DNA from: Amycolatopsis pithecellobii
GTDB lineage: Bacteria > Actinomycetota > Actinomycetes > Mycobacteriales > Pseudonocardiaceae
NCBI RefSeq assembly: GCF_009707865.1
Contig: NZ_WMBA01000020.1
Span: 1 to 64,000, forward strand
Direction: 5' to 3'
DNA length: 64,000 nt
This document shows, one piece after another, positions 20,337 to 29,053 of this stretch; positions within the stretch are counted from its first letter, which is position 1, and every line of letters starts with the position of its first letter. Under the pieces are notes generated by a model. That model worked only from the letters and a program-made list of their open reading frames with translations. It was not told where the DNA came from and did no database searches. The translations under genes and the position numbers were made by a program.

Positions 20337-21118
20337 CGCTGTCCTTCCAGCCAGCCGAACGAGTCCTCGGTGCGCCCGCTCGGCCGGTACTCGAGGCCGA
20401 CGTATCCGTCATAACCTGCCGACGCGAGTTTCGCCAGGTAGCCGGTGATGTCCAGGGTGCCGGTGCCAGGCTCCTGCCTGCCGGGAACGTCCGCCACCTG
20501 GACGTGACCGATCCGCGGGGTGTGCCGCTCGATCACGGCGTCCAGATCGTCACCGTTGGTGCCGAGGTGGTACAGGTCGAACAGCAGTGTGACGTTGTCC
20601 CGGCCCAGCTTGTCGAGCACGGCGAGCGCGTCGGCCGCGGTCCGGAGTGGATAGCGGTCGGCACCCGAGAGCGGTTCGATGGCCAGCCGCGCACCGATCC
20701 CGGCGGCCGCGGCGGCTGCGGAGTCCAGTGTGGACAGTGCGTGCTCGTCCTGCGCGGCGGGTTCCTGCCCGTCGATGCGGTTGCCGTACAAGGCATTGAA
20801 GGTGCGGCAGCCCAGTTGACCGGCGATACCGACGGCGATGTCCACACTGTCCGCCAGCTCCTTCTCACGGCCGATCCACGACACGATGCCACGATGACCC
20901 GCCGCCAGGTCATCGGCGAAGAAGTTCAGGCCCGCCAGAGTGACGCCGGCGTCGGCGACCGACCGGACGAACTCGTCGACCTCGCGGTCACCGGGCGCCG
21001 CCGTGTCGAACGGCCACCAGTACTCGACGGCGGTGAAACCCGCCGCGCGGGCGGCTTCGGCGCGCCGGCGCAGCGGAAGCTCGGTGAACAGGATCGAAAG
21101 GTTGGCATCGTATCGCAC
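20333..21118 (-). CDS. hyi: Hydroxypyruvate isomerase
   Basis: Interconverts hydroxypyruvate and tartronate semialdehyde. The 261-residue TIM-barrel protein starts MRYDANLSILFTELPLRRRAE, followed by GFTAVEYWWPF. Conserved blocks include GLNFFADD, FNALYGNR, IEPLS, LFDLYHLG and HVQVADVPGRQEPGTG, all typical of the Hyi family. The frame is open far upstream, but similarity begins at the GTG at 21118. It heads the minus-strand operon, 52 bases from the divergent uraD. Confidence 0.9.
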   Translation of the reverse strand: MRYDANLSILFTELPLRRRAEAARAAGFTAVEYWWPFDTAAPGDREVDEFVRSVADAGVTLAGLNFFADDLAAGHRGIVSWIGREKELADSVDIAVGIAGQLGCRTFNALYGNRIDGQEPAAQDEHALSTLDSAAAAAAGIGARLAIEPLSGADRYPLRTAADALAVLDKLGRDNVTLLFDLYHLGTNGDDLDAVIERHTPRIGHVQVADVPGRQEPGTGTLDITGYLAKLASAGYDGYVGLEYRPSGRTEDSFGWLEGQR

Positions 21119-21170
21119 GGTTCCAGCTTCGCCGGTCGCATCGTGGGCGTCAACGGGATACGGTGCGGTG

Positions 21171-21632
21171 ATGACAGCCGACCTTGGCGGATTCAACAAC
21201 ACGCCGCCGGCCGAGCTCCGGCCGGATCTCGTGGCGTGCCTGGATGTGCCGCGGTGGGTGGAAACCGTGCTGACCGGCCGGCCGTACGCCGATCTGGCCG
21301 CATTGAAGGCGCGGGCGAACCTCACGCTGGAGCCCGGCGAAATCCGTCGCGCGATGGCCGCGCATCCCCGGATCGGCGAGAAGACCGGCGGTGTTCCGGC
21401 GATGGAACAATCCGGTGTGGACAGTGCCGGCGCGGAGAAGTTCCGTATCGCCAACGTCGAGTACGAAGCGCGATTCGGGCACGTGTACCTGGTCTGCGCG
21501 ATCGGTCGCAGCGGGGAGGAACTGCTGGACGACCTGCACAGCCGGATGGCCAACGACCCGGACACGGAACTCGCCGTCGCCGGACGCGAACTGGTGAAGA
21601 TCGCCTTGCTGCGCCTGGAAAAACTGGCATGA
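21171..21632 (+). CDS. uraD: OHCU decarboxylase
   Basis: Decarboxylates 2-oxo-4-hydroxy-4-carboxy-5-ureidoimidazoline to (S)-allantoin, the last step from urate. The 153-residue protein includes the signature AHPRIGEKTG, with the catalytic histidine, and FGHVYLVCAIGRSGEELL. GGFNNTPPAEL at the N-terminus is also typical. The start is the ATG at 21171 (a GTG precedes it). uraH overlaps its stop by four bases, then the urate oxidase gene follows: all three enzymes from urate to allantoin are together. Confidence 0.93.
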   Translation: MTADLGGFNNTPPAELRPDLVACLDVPRWVETVLTGRPYADLAALKARANLTLEPGEIRRAMAAHPRIGEKTGGVPAMEQSGVDSAGAEKFRIANVEYEARFGHVYLVCAIGRSGEELLDDLHSRMANDPDTELAVAGRELVKIALLRLEKLA

Positions 21633-21943
21633 GCCTGGTGACGACGCATGTCCTCGACGCGGCGGCCGGCCGGCCGGCGCCCGGCATCCCGGTGCAGCTG
21701 GAAACCGGCGGGCAAATCATCGCGCACGGGCTCACCGACGTGGACGGCCGGATCCGTGACCTCGGCCCGGACCAGCTCGTACCCGGCGTCTACCGGCTGG
21801 TCTTCGACACCGGAAATTACCTTGGCCCCGAAGGGTTCTTCCCGGAAATCATCGTGAGCTTCCGGATCACCGACGGCGCCGCGCATCACCACGTGCCGAT
21901 CCTGCTCAGCCCGTTCGCCTACTCCACCTACCGAGGGAGCTGA
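21629..21943 (+). CDS. uraH: 5-hydroxyisourate hydrolase (transthyretin-like)
   Basis: Hydrolyses 5-hydroxyisourate to OHCU. The 104-residue protein begins MSLVTTHVLDAAAGRPA, with the conserved histidine in THVLD. It continues with LTDVDGRI and FFPEIIVSF and ends in HHHVPILLSPFAYSTYRGS, whose C-terminal YRGS is diagnostic of active HIU hydrolases rather than true transthyretins. It is translationally coupled to uraD. Confidence 0.95.
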   Translation: MSLVTTHVLDAAAGRPAPGIPVQLETGGQIIAHGLTDVDGRIRDLGPDQLVPGVYRLVFDTGNYLGPEGFFPEIIVSFRITDGAAHHHVPILLSPFAYSTYRGS

Positions 21944-21949
21944 CCGGCC

Positions 21950-22822
21950 GTGGCCATCACCTTGGGCCCCAACCAGTACGGCAAGGCCGAAGTCCGCTTG
22001 GTCACGGTAAACCGCAACGGGCCGGTGCATTCGATCAAGGACCTCACGGTGTCCACCTCCCTGCGTGGTGACCTCGCGGCGACGCATTTGGCCGGTGACA
22101 ACAGTGGTGTCGTGGCCACGGACACCCAGAAGAACATCGTGTACGCCTTCGCGAAAGAAAGTCCGGTCGGTGAGATCGAGGACTTCGCGCTGCGGCTGGG
22201 CCGGCATTTCGTGCGCGAATACGACACCATTACCGGCGCTCGAATTCTCATCGACGAGCACGGTTGGGAGCGCATCACGGTCGACGGCAAACCACACGAT
22301 CACTCGTTTTCCCGTGCCGGCAAGGAAAAACGGACCACCGCGGTGACCGTGGACGGCGACCGCACGTGGGTCGTTTCGGGGCTGCGGGATCTGGTGGTGC
22401 TGAAATCCACCGGCTCGGAATTCCACGGCTTCCCGCGTGACAAATACACCACTCTGCCCGAGACCGATGATCGAGTGCTCGCCACGGCCGTCACCGCGCG
22501 CTGGCGATATCAGGGTCCGGTTCCCGACTGGGGCACGAGCTTCGCCGAGATCCGGCGGATCATGCTGGAGAAGTTCGCGACGCTGCACAGCTATTCGCTG
22601 CAGCAGACGTTGTACGCGATGGGCGAGGCGGTGCTGGCCGAACGCGCCGAGGTGGCCGAGATCCGGTTGTCACTGCCCAACAAGCACCATTTCCTTGTCG
22701 ATCTCAGCCCGTTCGGGTTGGAGAACGACAACGAGGTCTTCTACGCCGCCGACCGCCCGTACGGTCTCATCGAAGGCACCGTGCTGCGTGACGACGCCGA
22801 GGATGCCGGTCTGGCTTGGTGA
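21950..22822 (+). CDS. pucL: Urate oxidase
   Basis: A cofactor-free oxidase that turns urate into 5-hydroxyisourate. The 290-residue protein has the family's first block LGPNQYGKAEVRLVTVNR and the catalytic threonine region VVATDTQKNIVYAFAKE. It also has GSEFHGFPRDKYTTLPET, RWRY and LPNKHHFLVDL. Length matches bacterial uricases (about 290-300). The GTG start is six bases after uraH. It ends tail-to-tail with the xanthine dehydrogenase gene. Confidence 0.95.
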   Translation: MAITLGPNQYGKAEVRLVTVNRNGPVHSIKDLTVSTSLRGDLAATHLAGDNSGVVATDTQKNIVYAFAKESPVGEIEDFALRLGRHFVREYDTITGARILIDEHGWERITVDGKPHDHSFSRAGKEKRTTAVTVDGDRTWVVSGLRDLVVLKSTGSEFHGFPRDKYTTLPETDDRVLATAVTARWRYQGPVPDWGTSFAEIRRIMLEKFATLHSYSLQQTLYAMGEAVLAERAEVAEIRLSLPNKHHFLVDLSPFGLENDNEVFYAADRPYGLIEGTVLRDDAEDAGLAW

Positions 22823-22847
22823 ACACCTAGGTCCCGGTCAGGTGTTC
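22821..22847. terminator. Hairpin spanning two convergent stop codons
   Basis: A perfect 8-bp inverted repeat, GAACACCT (22821-22828) and AGGTGTTC (22840-22847), with an 11-base loop. It covers the stop of pucL on the plus strand and of pucD on the minus strand, which are only four bases apart. It is plausible as a shared bidirectional terminator, but the stem is short and has no U-tract. Confidence 0.35.
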
Positions 22848-25073
22848 CGGACGGACCGGGACGCGGGTCAGTGCCTTGCCAGTGGCCGCGCGGATCGCCG
22901 AGACGATCGCCGGGGTGGACGAGATCGTCGGCGGCTCGCCGACACCACGCACCCCGTACGGCGCATGGGGGTCGGCCAGCTCCAGCACGTCGATCGACAT
23001 CGGCGGCATGTCCAGTACGGTCGGGATGAGATAGTCGGTGAACGAGGGATTACGGATTTTCCCTTGCTGTATCTGGATTTCCTCCATCACGGCGAGCCCG
23101 AGTCCCTGCGCGGACCCGCCCTGGATCTGACCGACCACGGCCTGCGGGTTGAGCGCCTTGCCGACGTCCTGCGCGCAGTCGAGCGCGACGACCTTGACCA
23201 GCCCCAGCTCCACGTCGACATCGACCACAGCCCGGTGCGCGGCGAAACCGTACTGCACATGGGCGTTCCCGGCGCCGGTCTCGGGATCGAGTGTCTCAGT
23301 AGGACGGTGGTGCCATTCGATCGTCTCATCGATCGCGGTGTCACCCAGTACTTCCACCACATCCACGCCCGGCGCGGCCGCCAGCCGGGCCGACAGTGCT
23401 GAGCGCACGGCGAGACTCGCGGCCCGCACCGCGCCCCCGGTCACGTAGGTCTGCCGGGAGGCCGAAGTGGACCCCGCATTGCCGATTGTGGTGTCCATCG
23501 GCAGGATCGTCACCCGCTCCACACCGAGTTCGGTCCGCACGATCTGCTGCACCACGGTGACCAGGCCCTGCCCGACCTCGCATGCCGCCGTCTGCACCGT
23601 GGCCGCCGGCTCGCCGCCGACGACTTCCAGCCGCACGCGCGCGGTGGCATAGTCGTCGAAGCCTTCGGAAAAGCAGATGTTCTTGATCCCGACCGCATAA
23701 CCGATCCCGCGCACCACGCCTTCGCCGTGCGTCGTGTTGGACACCCCGCCGGGCAGCGTGCGCAAGTCCGGTTCGGACGGTGGCGAGGGCGGCAACGGCT
23801 TGGCTGCCACCCGTCGCAGCAGCTCCGCGACCGGCGCGGCCGAGTCCACCACCTGGCCGGTCGGCATGACCGAACCTTCGCTCATCGCGTTGCGGACGCG
23901 GATCTCGACCGGGTCCAGTCCGCACGCGTCGGCGAGTCTGTCCATTTGCGACTCGTAGGCGAAAGCCGCTTGCACCGCACCGAATCCCCGCATCGCGCCA
24001 CACGGTGGGTTGTTGGTGTACGCACCCCAGCAGTCGATCGACACGTTCGGCACGTCGTACGGGCCGACCCCGAGCGTCGCCGCATTCGCCACCACAGCAG
24101 CGGTTGACGAGGCGTACGCGCCGCCGTCGAGATAGATACGCGCCTTGACGTACACCAGTTTCCCGTCGCGGTCGGCGCCGTGCTCGTAGTGCAGCGTCGC
24201 CGGATGCCGGTGCACGTGGCCGTAGAAGGATTCCTCGCGGTTGTACACCATCTTCACGGGCTTGCCGGTGCGCAACGCGAGCAGGCAGGCATGCACCTGG
24301 ATGGACAGATCCTCGCGGCCGCCGAACGCGCCACCGACCCCGCCGAGGGTCAGCCGCACCTTCTCCTCCGGCAGCCCCAGCGCGGCCACGATCTGCCGCC
24401 GGTCCACATGCAACCACTGGGTCGCGACGAACAGGTCGACGCCGCCGTCCTCCGCCGGGACCGCGAGCCCCGACTCCGGGCCGAGAAACGCCTGATCCTG
24501 CATGCCGACCTGATACGAGCCGGTGACGACGACCTCGGCCTTCGCGTCCCCGCGCCCGCCGGCGCCAGAGGCATCGAACAGAGCACCACGGCGGATCGGC
24601 ACCTGCCGCACGACATTCCCGCCGGGATGCAGATGGGGCGCCTCCCCGGAAACCGCTTTCTCGGCGTCCGTCACGGGTCCGAGCACCTCGTAGTCCACCC
24701 GGATCCGTTTCATCGCACGGCGTGCTGTCTCCGGATGATCGGCGGCGACGAGCGCCACCGGCTCACCCTGATACCGCACGACGTCCACGGCGAGCACCGG
24801 CTGATCGGGATGCTCGAGACCGTACCGGTTCACGCCGGGCACGTCCTCATGCGTCAGCACGGCGTAAACCCCTTGTACAGCAACGGCTTCGGTGACGTCG
24901 ATTGCCTTGATCCTCGCGTACGGATGGGGACTGCGCAGCGTCGCGCCCCAGATCATGTCCTCATGCCACAAATCCGAGGAATAGGCGAACTCGCCGCGCA
25001 CCTTGACCGTGCCGTCGGGACGGCTCGGGCTCGTCCCGATCCCGTTCTCGGTGACGCGCTCGACAGTGGTCAT
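22827..25073 (-). CDS. pucD: Xanthine dehydrogenase, molybdopterin-binding subunit
   Basis: The large subunit that binds the molybdenum cofactor and oxidises hypoxanthine and xanthine to urate. The 748-residue protein begins with the a/b-hammerhead domain (VKVRGEFAYSSDLWHEDMIWGATLRSPHPYARI, split around residues 23-55). It continues with GGVGGAFGGREDLSIQ, PCGAMRGFGAVQAAFAYE and EVGQGLVTVVQQI, and ends with GVGEPP and the active-site glutamate region. Separate Mo, FAD and Fe-S subunits are typical of the Bacillus-type PucCDE enzyme. Its start overlaps the deaminase stop by four bases. Confidence 0.93.
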   Translation of the reverse strand: MTTVERVTENGIGTSPSRPDGTVKVRGEFAYSSDLWHEDMIWGATLRSPHPYARIKAIDVTEAVAVQGVYAVLTHEDVPGVNRYGLEHPDQPVLAVDVVRYQGEPVALVAADHPETARRAMKRIRVDYEVLGPVTDAEKAVSGEAPHLHPGGNVVRQVPIRRGALFDASGAGGRGDAKAEVVVTGSYQVGMQDQAFLGPESGLAVPAEDGGVDLFVATQWLHVDRRQIVAALGLPEEKVRLTLGGVGGAFGGREDLSIQVHACLLALRTGKPVKMVYNREESFYGHVHRHPATLHYEHGADRDGKLVYVKARIYLDGGAYASSTAAVVANAATLGVGPYDVPNVSIDCWGAYTNNPPCGAMRGFGAVQAAFAYESQMDRLADACGLDPVEIRVRNAMSEGSVMPTGQVVDSAAPVAELLRRVAAKPLPPSPPSEPDLRTLPGGVSNTTHGEGVVRGIGYAVGIKNICFSEGFDDYATARVRLEVVGGEPAATVQTAACEVGQGLVTVVQQIVRTELGVERVTILPMDTTIGNAGSTSASRQTYVTGGAVRAASLAVRSALSARLAAAPGVDVVEVLGDTAIDETIEWHHRPTETLDPETGAGNAHVQYGFAAHRAVVDVDVELGLVKVVALDCAQDVGKALNPQAVVGQIQGGSAQGLGLAVMEEIQIQQGKIRNPSFTDYLIPTVLDMPPMSIDVLELADPHAPYGVRGVGEPPTISSTPAIVSAIRAATGKALTRVPVRPEHLTGT

Positions 25074-26401
25074 CGCAGGCTCCGGGCGGCACTGGCTAGT
25101 TCAGCGGCAAGCGTGCTTTCATCCGCGGTACGCAGTTCTCCTTCCGCCACCACGGTTTCGCCGCCGACCATGAGCAGTTTCAGCGGCGGCGTCGCGGCCA
25201 GCACCAGTGCCGCGACCGGGTCCTCGATGCCCGCGTAGCGCAGGCCGGTGAGGTCCCACACCGCGAGGTCGGCGAGCTTCCCGGGCTCCAGTGAACCCAG
25301 TTCTTCTTCCCTGCCAAGGCATCGGGCACCACCGATCGTGCCCATGCGCAACGCTTCGCGGACCGTCAGCGCCGTCGGGCCGCCGCGTTGCCGCGCCTGC
25401 AGCAACGCCTGATGCAGCTCCTCGCCAAGGCCGCCGCACTCGTTCGACGCGGCGCCGTCGACGCCGAGACCGACCGGCGCGCCCGCGTCCAGCAGATCCC
25501 GCACCGGCGCGATTCCCGTGCCCAGCCGTCCATTCGACGTCGGGCAGTGCGCGGCGCCGGTACCGGTCGCACCGAAGCGGCGGACCGCGGCCGGCGCGAG
25601 GTGCACCGAGTGTGCCAGCCAGACGTCCTCGCCGAGCCAGCCCAGCTTGTCGGCGTATTCGGCCGGGGTGCACCCGAACTCGTCCTGGCACTGCCGTTCC
25701 TCGTCGAGGGTCTCGGCGAGATGCGTGTGCAGCCGGACTCCCTTGCGCCGCGCCAGTTCCGCCGCGCCGGTCATCAGGTTCCCGGTCACCGTGAACGGCG
25801 AGCACGGCCCGGCTGCGATGCGAATGCGCGCGTTCGGTGCGGCGTCGTGGTAGGTGTCGATGGCCTGCTCGGTGCCGAGCAACGTGGCCTCGGTGTCCTC
25901 GACGAGATGGTCCGGCGGCAGTCCCCCGTCCGACTCGCCGCGGTCCATCGAACCGCGGACGAGATGCACGCGAACGCCGAGGCGCCGGGTTGCCTCGACC
26001 AACGCCGCGATCTGGTCGCCGCCCTCGCGCGGGAACACATAGTGGTGATCGGCGACGGTCGTGCATCCGGTCAGCGCTAGGCGGGCCAGCCCGGCGCTCG
26101 CGGCGGCCTGCGTGACGCCCGCGTCAAGCCGCCCCCAGATCGGGTACAGCTCGACGAGCCACTGGAACAACGTCGAGTCGGCGGCGAGCCCGCGGGTCGC
26201 CCACTGGTACAGGTGGTGGTGGGTGTTCACCAAGCCCGGCGTGATCAGGCAACCGGATACGTCGATCCGCACGTCGCCCTCGACGGTGCCAGGACCGACC
26301 GCGACGATCCGCTCGTCCTCGATCACCACGTGGCCGTCGCGATATTCCGTGTCCTCGGCGTCGACGGTCGCGATCGCCGCACCGGTCAGCACCGTCCTCA
26401 T
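25070..26401 (-). CDS. 8-oxoguanine deaminase
   Basis: An amidohydrolase that converts 8-oxoguanine to urate, feeding the same pathway as xanthine dehydrogenase. The 443-residue product begins MRTVLTGAAIATVDAEDTEY. Metal ligands are in LVNTHHHLYQWATRG, LHTHLAET and LAHSVHLAP, and the catalytic aspartate is in LGVDGAASNE. The motif NTHHHLYQ with TLFQWLVELYPIW is typical of the 8-oxoguanine deaminase/hydroxydechloroatrazine ethylaminohydrolase group. A guanine deaminase activity cannot be excluded. The start codon at 26401 overlaps the Fe-S gene's stop by four bases. Confidence 0.88.
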   Translation of the reverse strand: MRTVLTGAAIATVDAEDTEYRDGHVVIEDERIVAVGPGTVEGDVRIDVSGCLITPGLVNTHHHLYQWATRGLAADSTLFQWLVELYPIWGRLDAGVTQAAASAGLARLALTGCTTVADHHYVFPREGGDQIAALVEATRRLGVRVHLVRGSMDRGESDGGLPPDHLVEDTEATLLGTEQAIDTYHDAAPNARIRIAAGPCSPFTVTGNLMTGAAELARRKGVRLHTHLAETLDEERQCQDEFGCTPAEYADKLGWLGEDVWLAHSVHLAPAAVRRFGATGTGAAHCPTSNGRLGTGIAPVRDLLDAGAPVGLGVDGAASNECGGLGEELHQALLQARQRGGPTALTVREALRMGTIGGARCLGREEELGSLEPGKLADLAVWDLTGLRYAGIEDPVAALVLAATPPLKLLMVGGETVVAEGELRTADESTLAAELASAARSLR

Positions 26402-26856
26402 CGGACCGCCGCCATCCTGACCGCGTCCAGGATCTTCTCGTAACCCGTGCAGCGGCACAGGTTTCCGGCCAGCGCCTCGCGGATCTCCTCGTCGCTCGGG
26501 TCCGGCACCCGGTTCAGCAGGTCGTGTGCCGCGACGATGAGACCCGGCGTGCAGAATCCACACTGGACGGCACCGGAGTCCAGAAAGGACTGTTGCACCC
26601 GGTCGAACCCGTCACCTTCGGCCAGACCTTCGACCGTGCGCACCACCCGGCCTTCCGCCTGCCCGGCCGCGACCAGGCACGAGCACACCGGCACGTCGTC
26701 CAGATACACCGTGCACGAGCCACATTCCCCTTGCTCACAAGCGTTTTTCGACCCCGGCAGGCCAAGCCGCTCACGCAGCACGTACAGCAGGCTCTCGCCT
26801 TCCCAGACGTCGTCGGCCTGCCTGGCCTCGCCGTTGACGGTCACGTTCAGGCGCAT
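26398..26856 (-). CDS. Xanthine dehydrogenase, [2Fe-2S] subunit
   Basis: The electron-transfer subunit with two iron-sulfur clusters. The 152-residue protein has the plant-ferredoxin-type cluster CEQGECGSCTVYLDDVPVCSC at about residues 39-59 (four cysteines), and the second cluster in CGFCTPG and LAGNLCRCTGYEKI. I set the start at the ATG at 26856 because AAGGTAGG lies just upstream; the longer frame reads into the insertion element. It should directly follow the FAD subunit gene, but an IS110 remnant of about 1.2 kb now separates them. Confidence 0.93.
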   Translation of the reverse strand: MRLNVTVNGEARQADDVWEGESLLYVLRERLGLPGSKNACEQGECGSCTVYLDDVPVCSCLVAAGQAEGRVVRTVEGLAEGDGFDRVQQSFLDSGAVQCGFCTPGLIVAAHDLLNRVPDPSDEEIREALAGNLCRCTGYEKILDAVRMAAVR

Positions 26857-26879
26857 GCGTTGTCCTACCTTCTTTGTTG

Positions 26880-28115
26880 GGTCTGAACTGGTCATTCGTA
26901 GGATCGGTGGACCCTGGGGCTCCGGTATGGCTCGCATGGTTCCGCCGCAGTGAAGGCTGAAAGGACTTGGCCGCCCGGGCCCCCGCGACGACTCGACCGC
27001 TCATTGGGATACGCGTGGATCGCTGTGCAGGACATCGTCGGCGTGGTCGTCTGTGGGCGATCGACCTGAACAGCGGCGGTGCCGCGCTGCTGATCGGCCT
27101 GCTGGTCAACCACGCCCAGGAATTGGTCTATATCACCGGGTTGAAGGTCCACCGCGCTGCCGGAACCTACCGGGGCGAAGGGAAAACCGACGCGAAAGAC
27201 GCGTTCGTCATCGCCGACCAGGCCCGCCTCCGCCGCGACCTCGGCCCGTTGCGGGCCGGGGACGAGATCGCGGTGGACTTGCGGACCCTGACCAACCGGC
27301 GCACCGACCTGGTCTGCGACCGCACCCGGGCGATCAACCGGATCGGCCACCAACTGCTGGAGTACTTCCCCGCACTGGAACGCAGCCTCGACCCCTCCCG
27401 CAAAGGACACCTGGTACTGCTGACAGAACACCAGACCCCGGACCGAATCCGGCGACTTGGCGAGCAACACCTGACCCACTGGCTGCAGCACCGCAAGGTC
27501 CGCAAAGCCGAATCGGTCGCACACGCGGCCATCGAAGCCGCCGCCACGCAGCACACCACGCTGCCCGGTCAGAAACTCGCCGCCGCGATGGTCGAACGGC
27601 TGGCCAAGCGGACGATAGCCCTCAACGCCGAAATCGCCGAAATCGCCGAAATCGACGCGATGATCGAGGAACGGTTTCGCCAGCACCGCCACGCCGAGGT
27701 GATCCTCACCCTGCCCGGTTTCGGCCCGACTCTCGCTGCGGAATTTCTCGCCGCCACCGGCGGCGAGATGACCGCGTTCGGCTCGGTCGACCGTCTCGCC
27801 GGCTACGCCGGGCTCGCCCCGGTTCCCCGTGATTCCGGCCGAATCCGCGGCAACCTGCGACGACCTCGCCGCTACCACCGCGGTCTGCTGCGGGCCTGCT
27901 AGCTCGCCGCCTCGGCCAGCTTGCCCAGCTGCCCGATCTCCAAGGCCTACTACCAGCGCAAACACGCCGAAGGCAAACGACACGAACAAGCCCTGCTCTG
28001 CCTCGCCCGCCGACGCCTCAACGTCATATGGGCCATGCTCCGCGACGACGCTGACTACCACGCTTCACCCCCGATCCCGGTGGCTGCGTGACTTGACAAT
28101 CCCCATTGGGAAGTC
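26880..28115 (+). mobile_element. Decayed IS110-family insertion element
   Basis: The approximate extent of an IS110-family element inserted in the xanthine dehydrogenase operon. The evidence is the transposase remnant inside it and the break in the otherwise tight gene order between the FAD and Fe-S subunits. The C-terminus of the FAD subunit also continues for about 18 unusual residues into this DNA. IS110 elements usually make no target duplication and lack long terminal repeats, so the ends cannot be set exactly. I place the left end between about 26873 and 26925 and the right end near 28100-28122. The sequence upstream of the transposase is where a bridge RNA would be encoded in an intact element. 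Confidence 0.7.
26967..28091 (+). pseudogene. IS110-family transposase, inactivated
   Basis: Similarity starts abruptly at WAIDLNSGGAALLIGLL (from about 27056). It includes the DEDD-domain block GKTDAKDAFVIADQARLRRDL, then the helical linker and the C-terminal domain LTLPGFGPTLAAEFLAATGG and RLAGYAGLAPVPRDSG with the serine region. The N-terminal part, with the first catalytic aspartate, appears to be missing. After the codons for RAC an in-frame TAG at 27900-27902 interrupts the gene. The same frame then stays open to a TGA at 28089-28091, encoding SKAYYQRKHAEGKRHEQA and LCLARRRLNVIWAML, which belong to an intact protein. The TAG probably replaced a Tyr codon. Confidence 0.85.
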
Positions 28116-28955
28116 CTTTCCGAGAAGCTCCTGCCAGGCCCAGCCGAGCGTGCGCCGGGCAAGGACGGACAGTGCGTGCCTGCGATAGGCGGCGGTGCCG
28201 CGGACATCGTCGATCGGCTCCGCCGCCGCGGCGACGAGCTCACCGAACCTGCGCCCGACCGAGTCCGGCAGCGGCGAGCCCCACGGCAGCTCGGCGCTGA
28301 GGAACTCCTCCGCTTCCCGGACCCGGCGCGGCGTAGGCGCCGCGGACCCGATGGCCGCCCGCACGCGGTGGTCTTCGATGGCGATCGCGAACGAGCACAC
28401 CGCGATGACCATCGCATTGCGGGTGCCGACCTTCGAGAACTGCTGCGCTCCCGCACGGACCGGCAGGTGCACCGCCGTGATCAACTCATCGTCGGCCAGC
28501 GCATTTCGTTTGACACCCACATAAAAATCCTCGGCCGGGATGAGCCTGGTACCACGTGTCGACGAGGCTTCGATCCGCGCACCGGACACGAGCAGCACGG
28601 GATGCGTGTCCCCGGCTGGCGAGGCCGCGCCGAGATTGCCACCGACCGTGCCCCGGTTGCGGATCTGCGGTGAGCCGACCGTCCTGGATGCCATCGCCAG
28701 ACCCGGCAACCACTCGCCCAGCTCGGCGATGACCCTTGTGTAGGGCACACAGGCGCCGAGCCGGACCTGTGCGTCCGAAGTGGACCATCCGGCGAGCTCG
28801 CCGATACCGGTGAGATCGAGCAGGGCAGCCGGGCGGCGGTGGTCGAAGTTCAATTCGACCATCACGTCGGTACCGCCCGCGATGGGTACCGCGTCCGGGC
28901 GCTCGGCCTTCAGGGCCAGCGCCTCGGCGAGGGTCCGGGGCCGCAGGAAATCCAC
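28065..28955 (-). CDS. Xanthine dehydrogenase, FAD-binding subunit (IS-altered C-terminus)
   Basis: The 296-residue FAD subunit of the molybdenum hydroxylase. It begins MDFLRPRTLAEALALKAE. The FAD-binding PCMH fold shows VPIAGGTDVMVELN and the double motif SPQIRNRGTVGGNLGAASPAGDT (split around residues 96-118). The C-terminal domain includes AAIGSAAPTPRRV. The start is the GTG at 28955. The family-like sequence ends near LGWAWQELL; the last 16-18 residues, GKDFPMGIVKSRSHRDRG, are read from IS110 DNA, so the natural C-terminus has been replaced. Whether the protein still assembles is uncertain. Confidence 0.88.
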   Translation of the reverse strand: MDFLRPRTLAEALALKAERPDAVPIAGGTDVMVELNFDHRRPAALLDLTGIGELAGWSTSDAQVRLGACVPYTRVIAELGEWLPGLAMASRTVGSPQIRNRGTVGGNLGAASPAGDTHPVLLVSGARIEASSTRGTRLIPAEDFYVGVKRNALADDELITAVHLPVRAGAQQFSKVGTRNAMVIAVCSFAIAIEDHRVRAAIGSAAPTPRRVREAEEFLSAELPWGSPLPDSVGRRFGELVAAAAEPIDDVRGTAAYRRHALSVLARRTLGWAWQELLGKDFPMGIVKSRSHRDRG

Positions 28956-29053
28956 CTGGTCAGTAGAACGCCGCCACCCGCGCGACGGCAACGGCACCAA
29001 AGTATGAACCGAAGCGCCCGGTCAGGCCTGTAGTTGGTGCTTTCCCACGAACG

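Noticed and set aside
20333-22588. A 751-codon minus-strand frame suggesting a large fusion protein
   Set aside because: Only the part up to 21118 resembles a protein (hydroxypyruvate isomerase). The rest is antisense to uraD, uraH and urate oxidase.
26447-26953. A 168-codon plus-strand frame ending MARMVPPQ across the IS110 left end, possibly an original transposase start
   Set aside because: Most of the frame is antisense to the Fe-S subunit gene. The ATG at 26927 could be an ancestral start, but it hits a stop after eight codons and cannot be confirmed.
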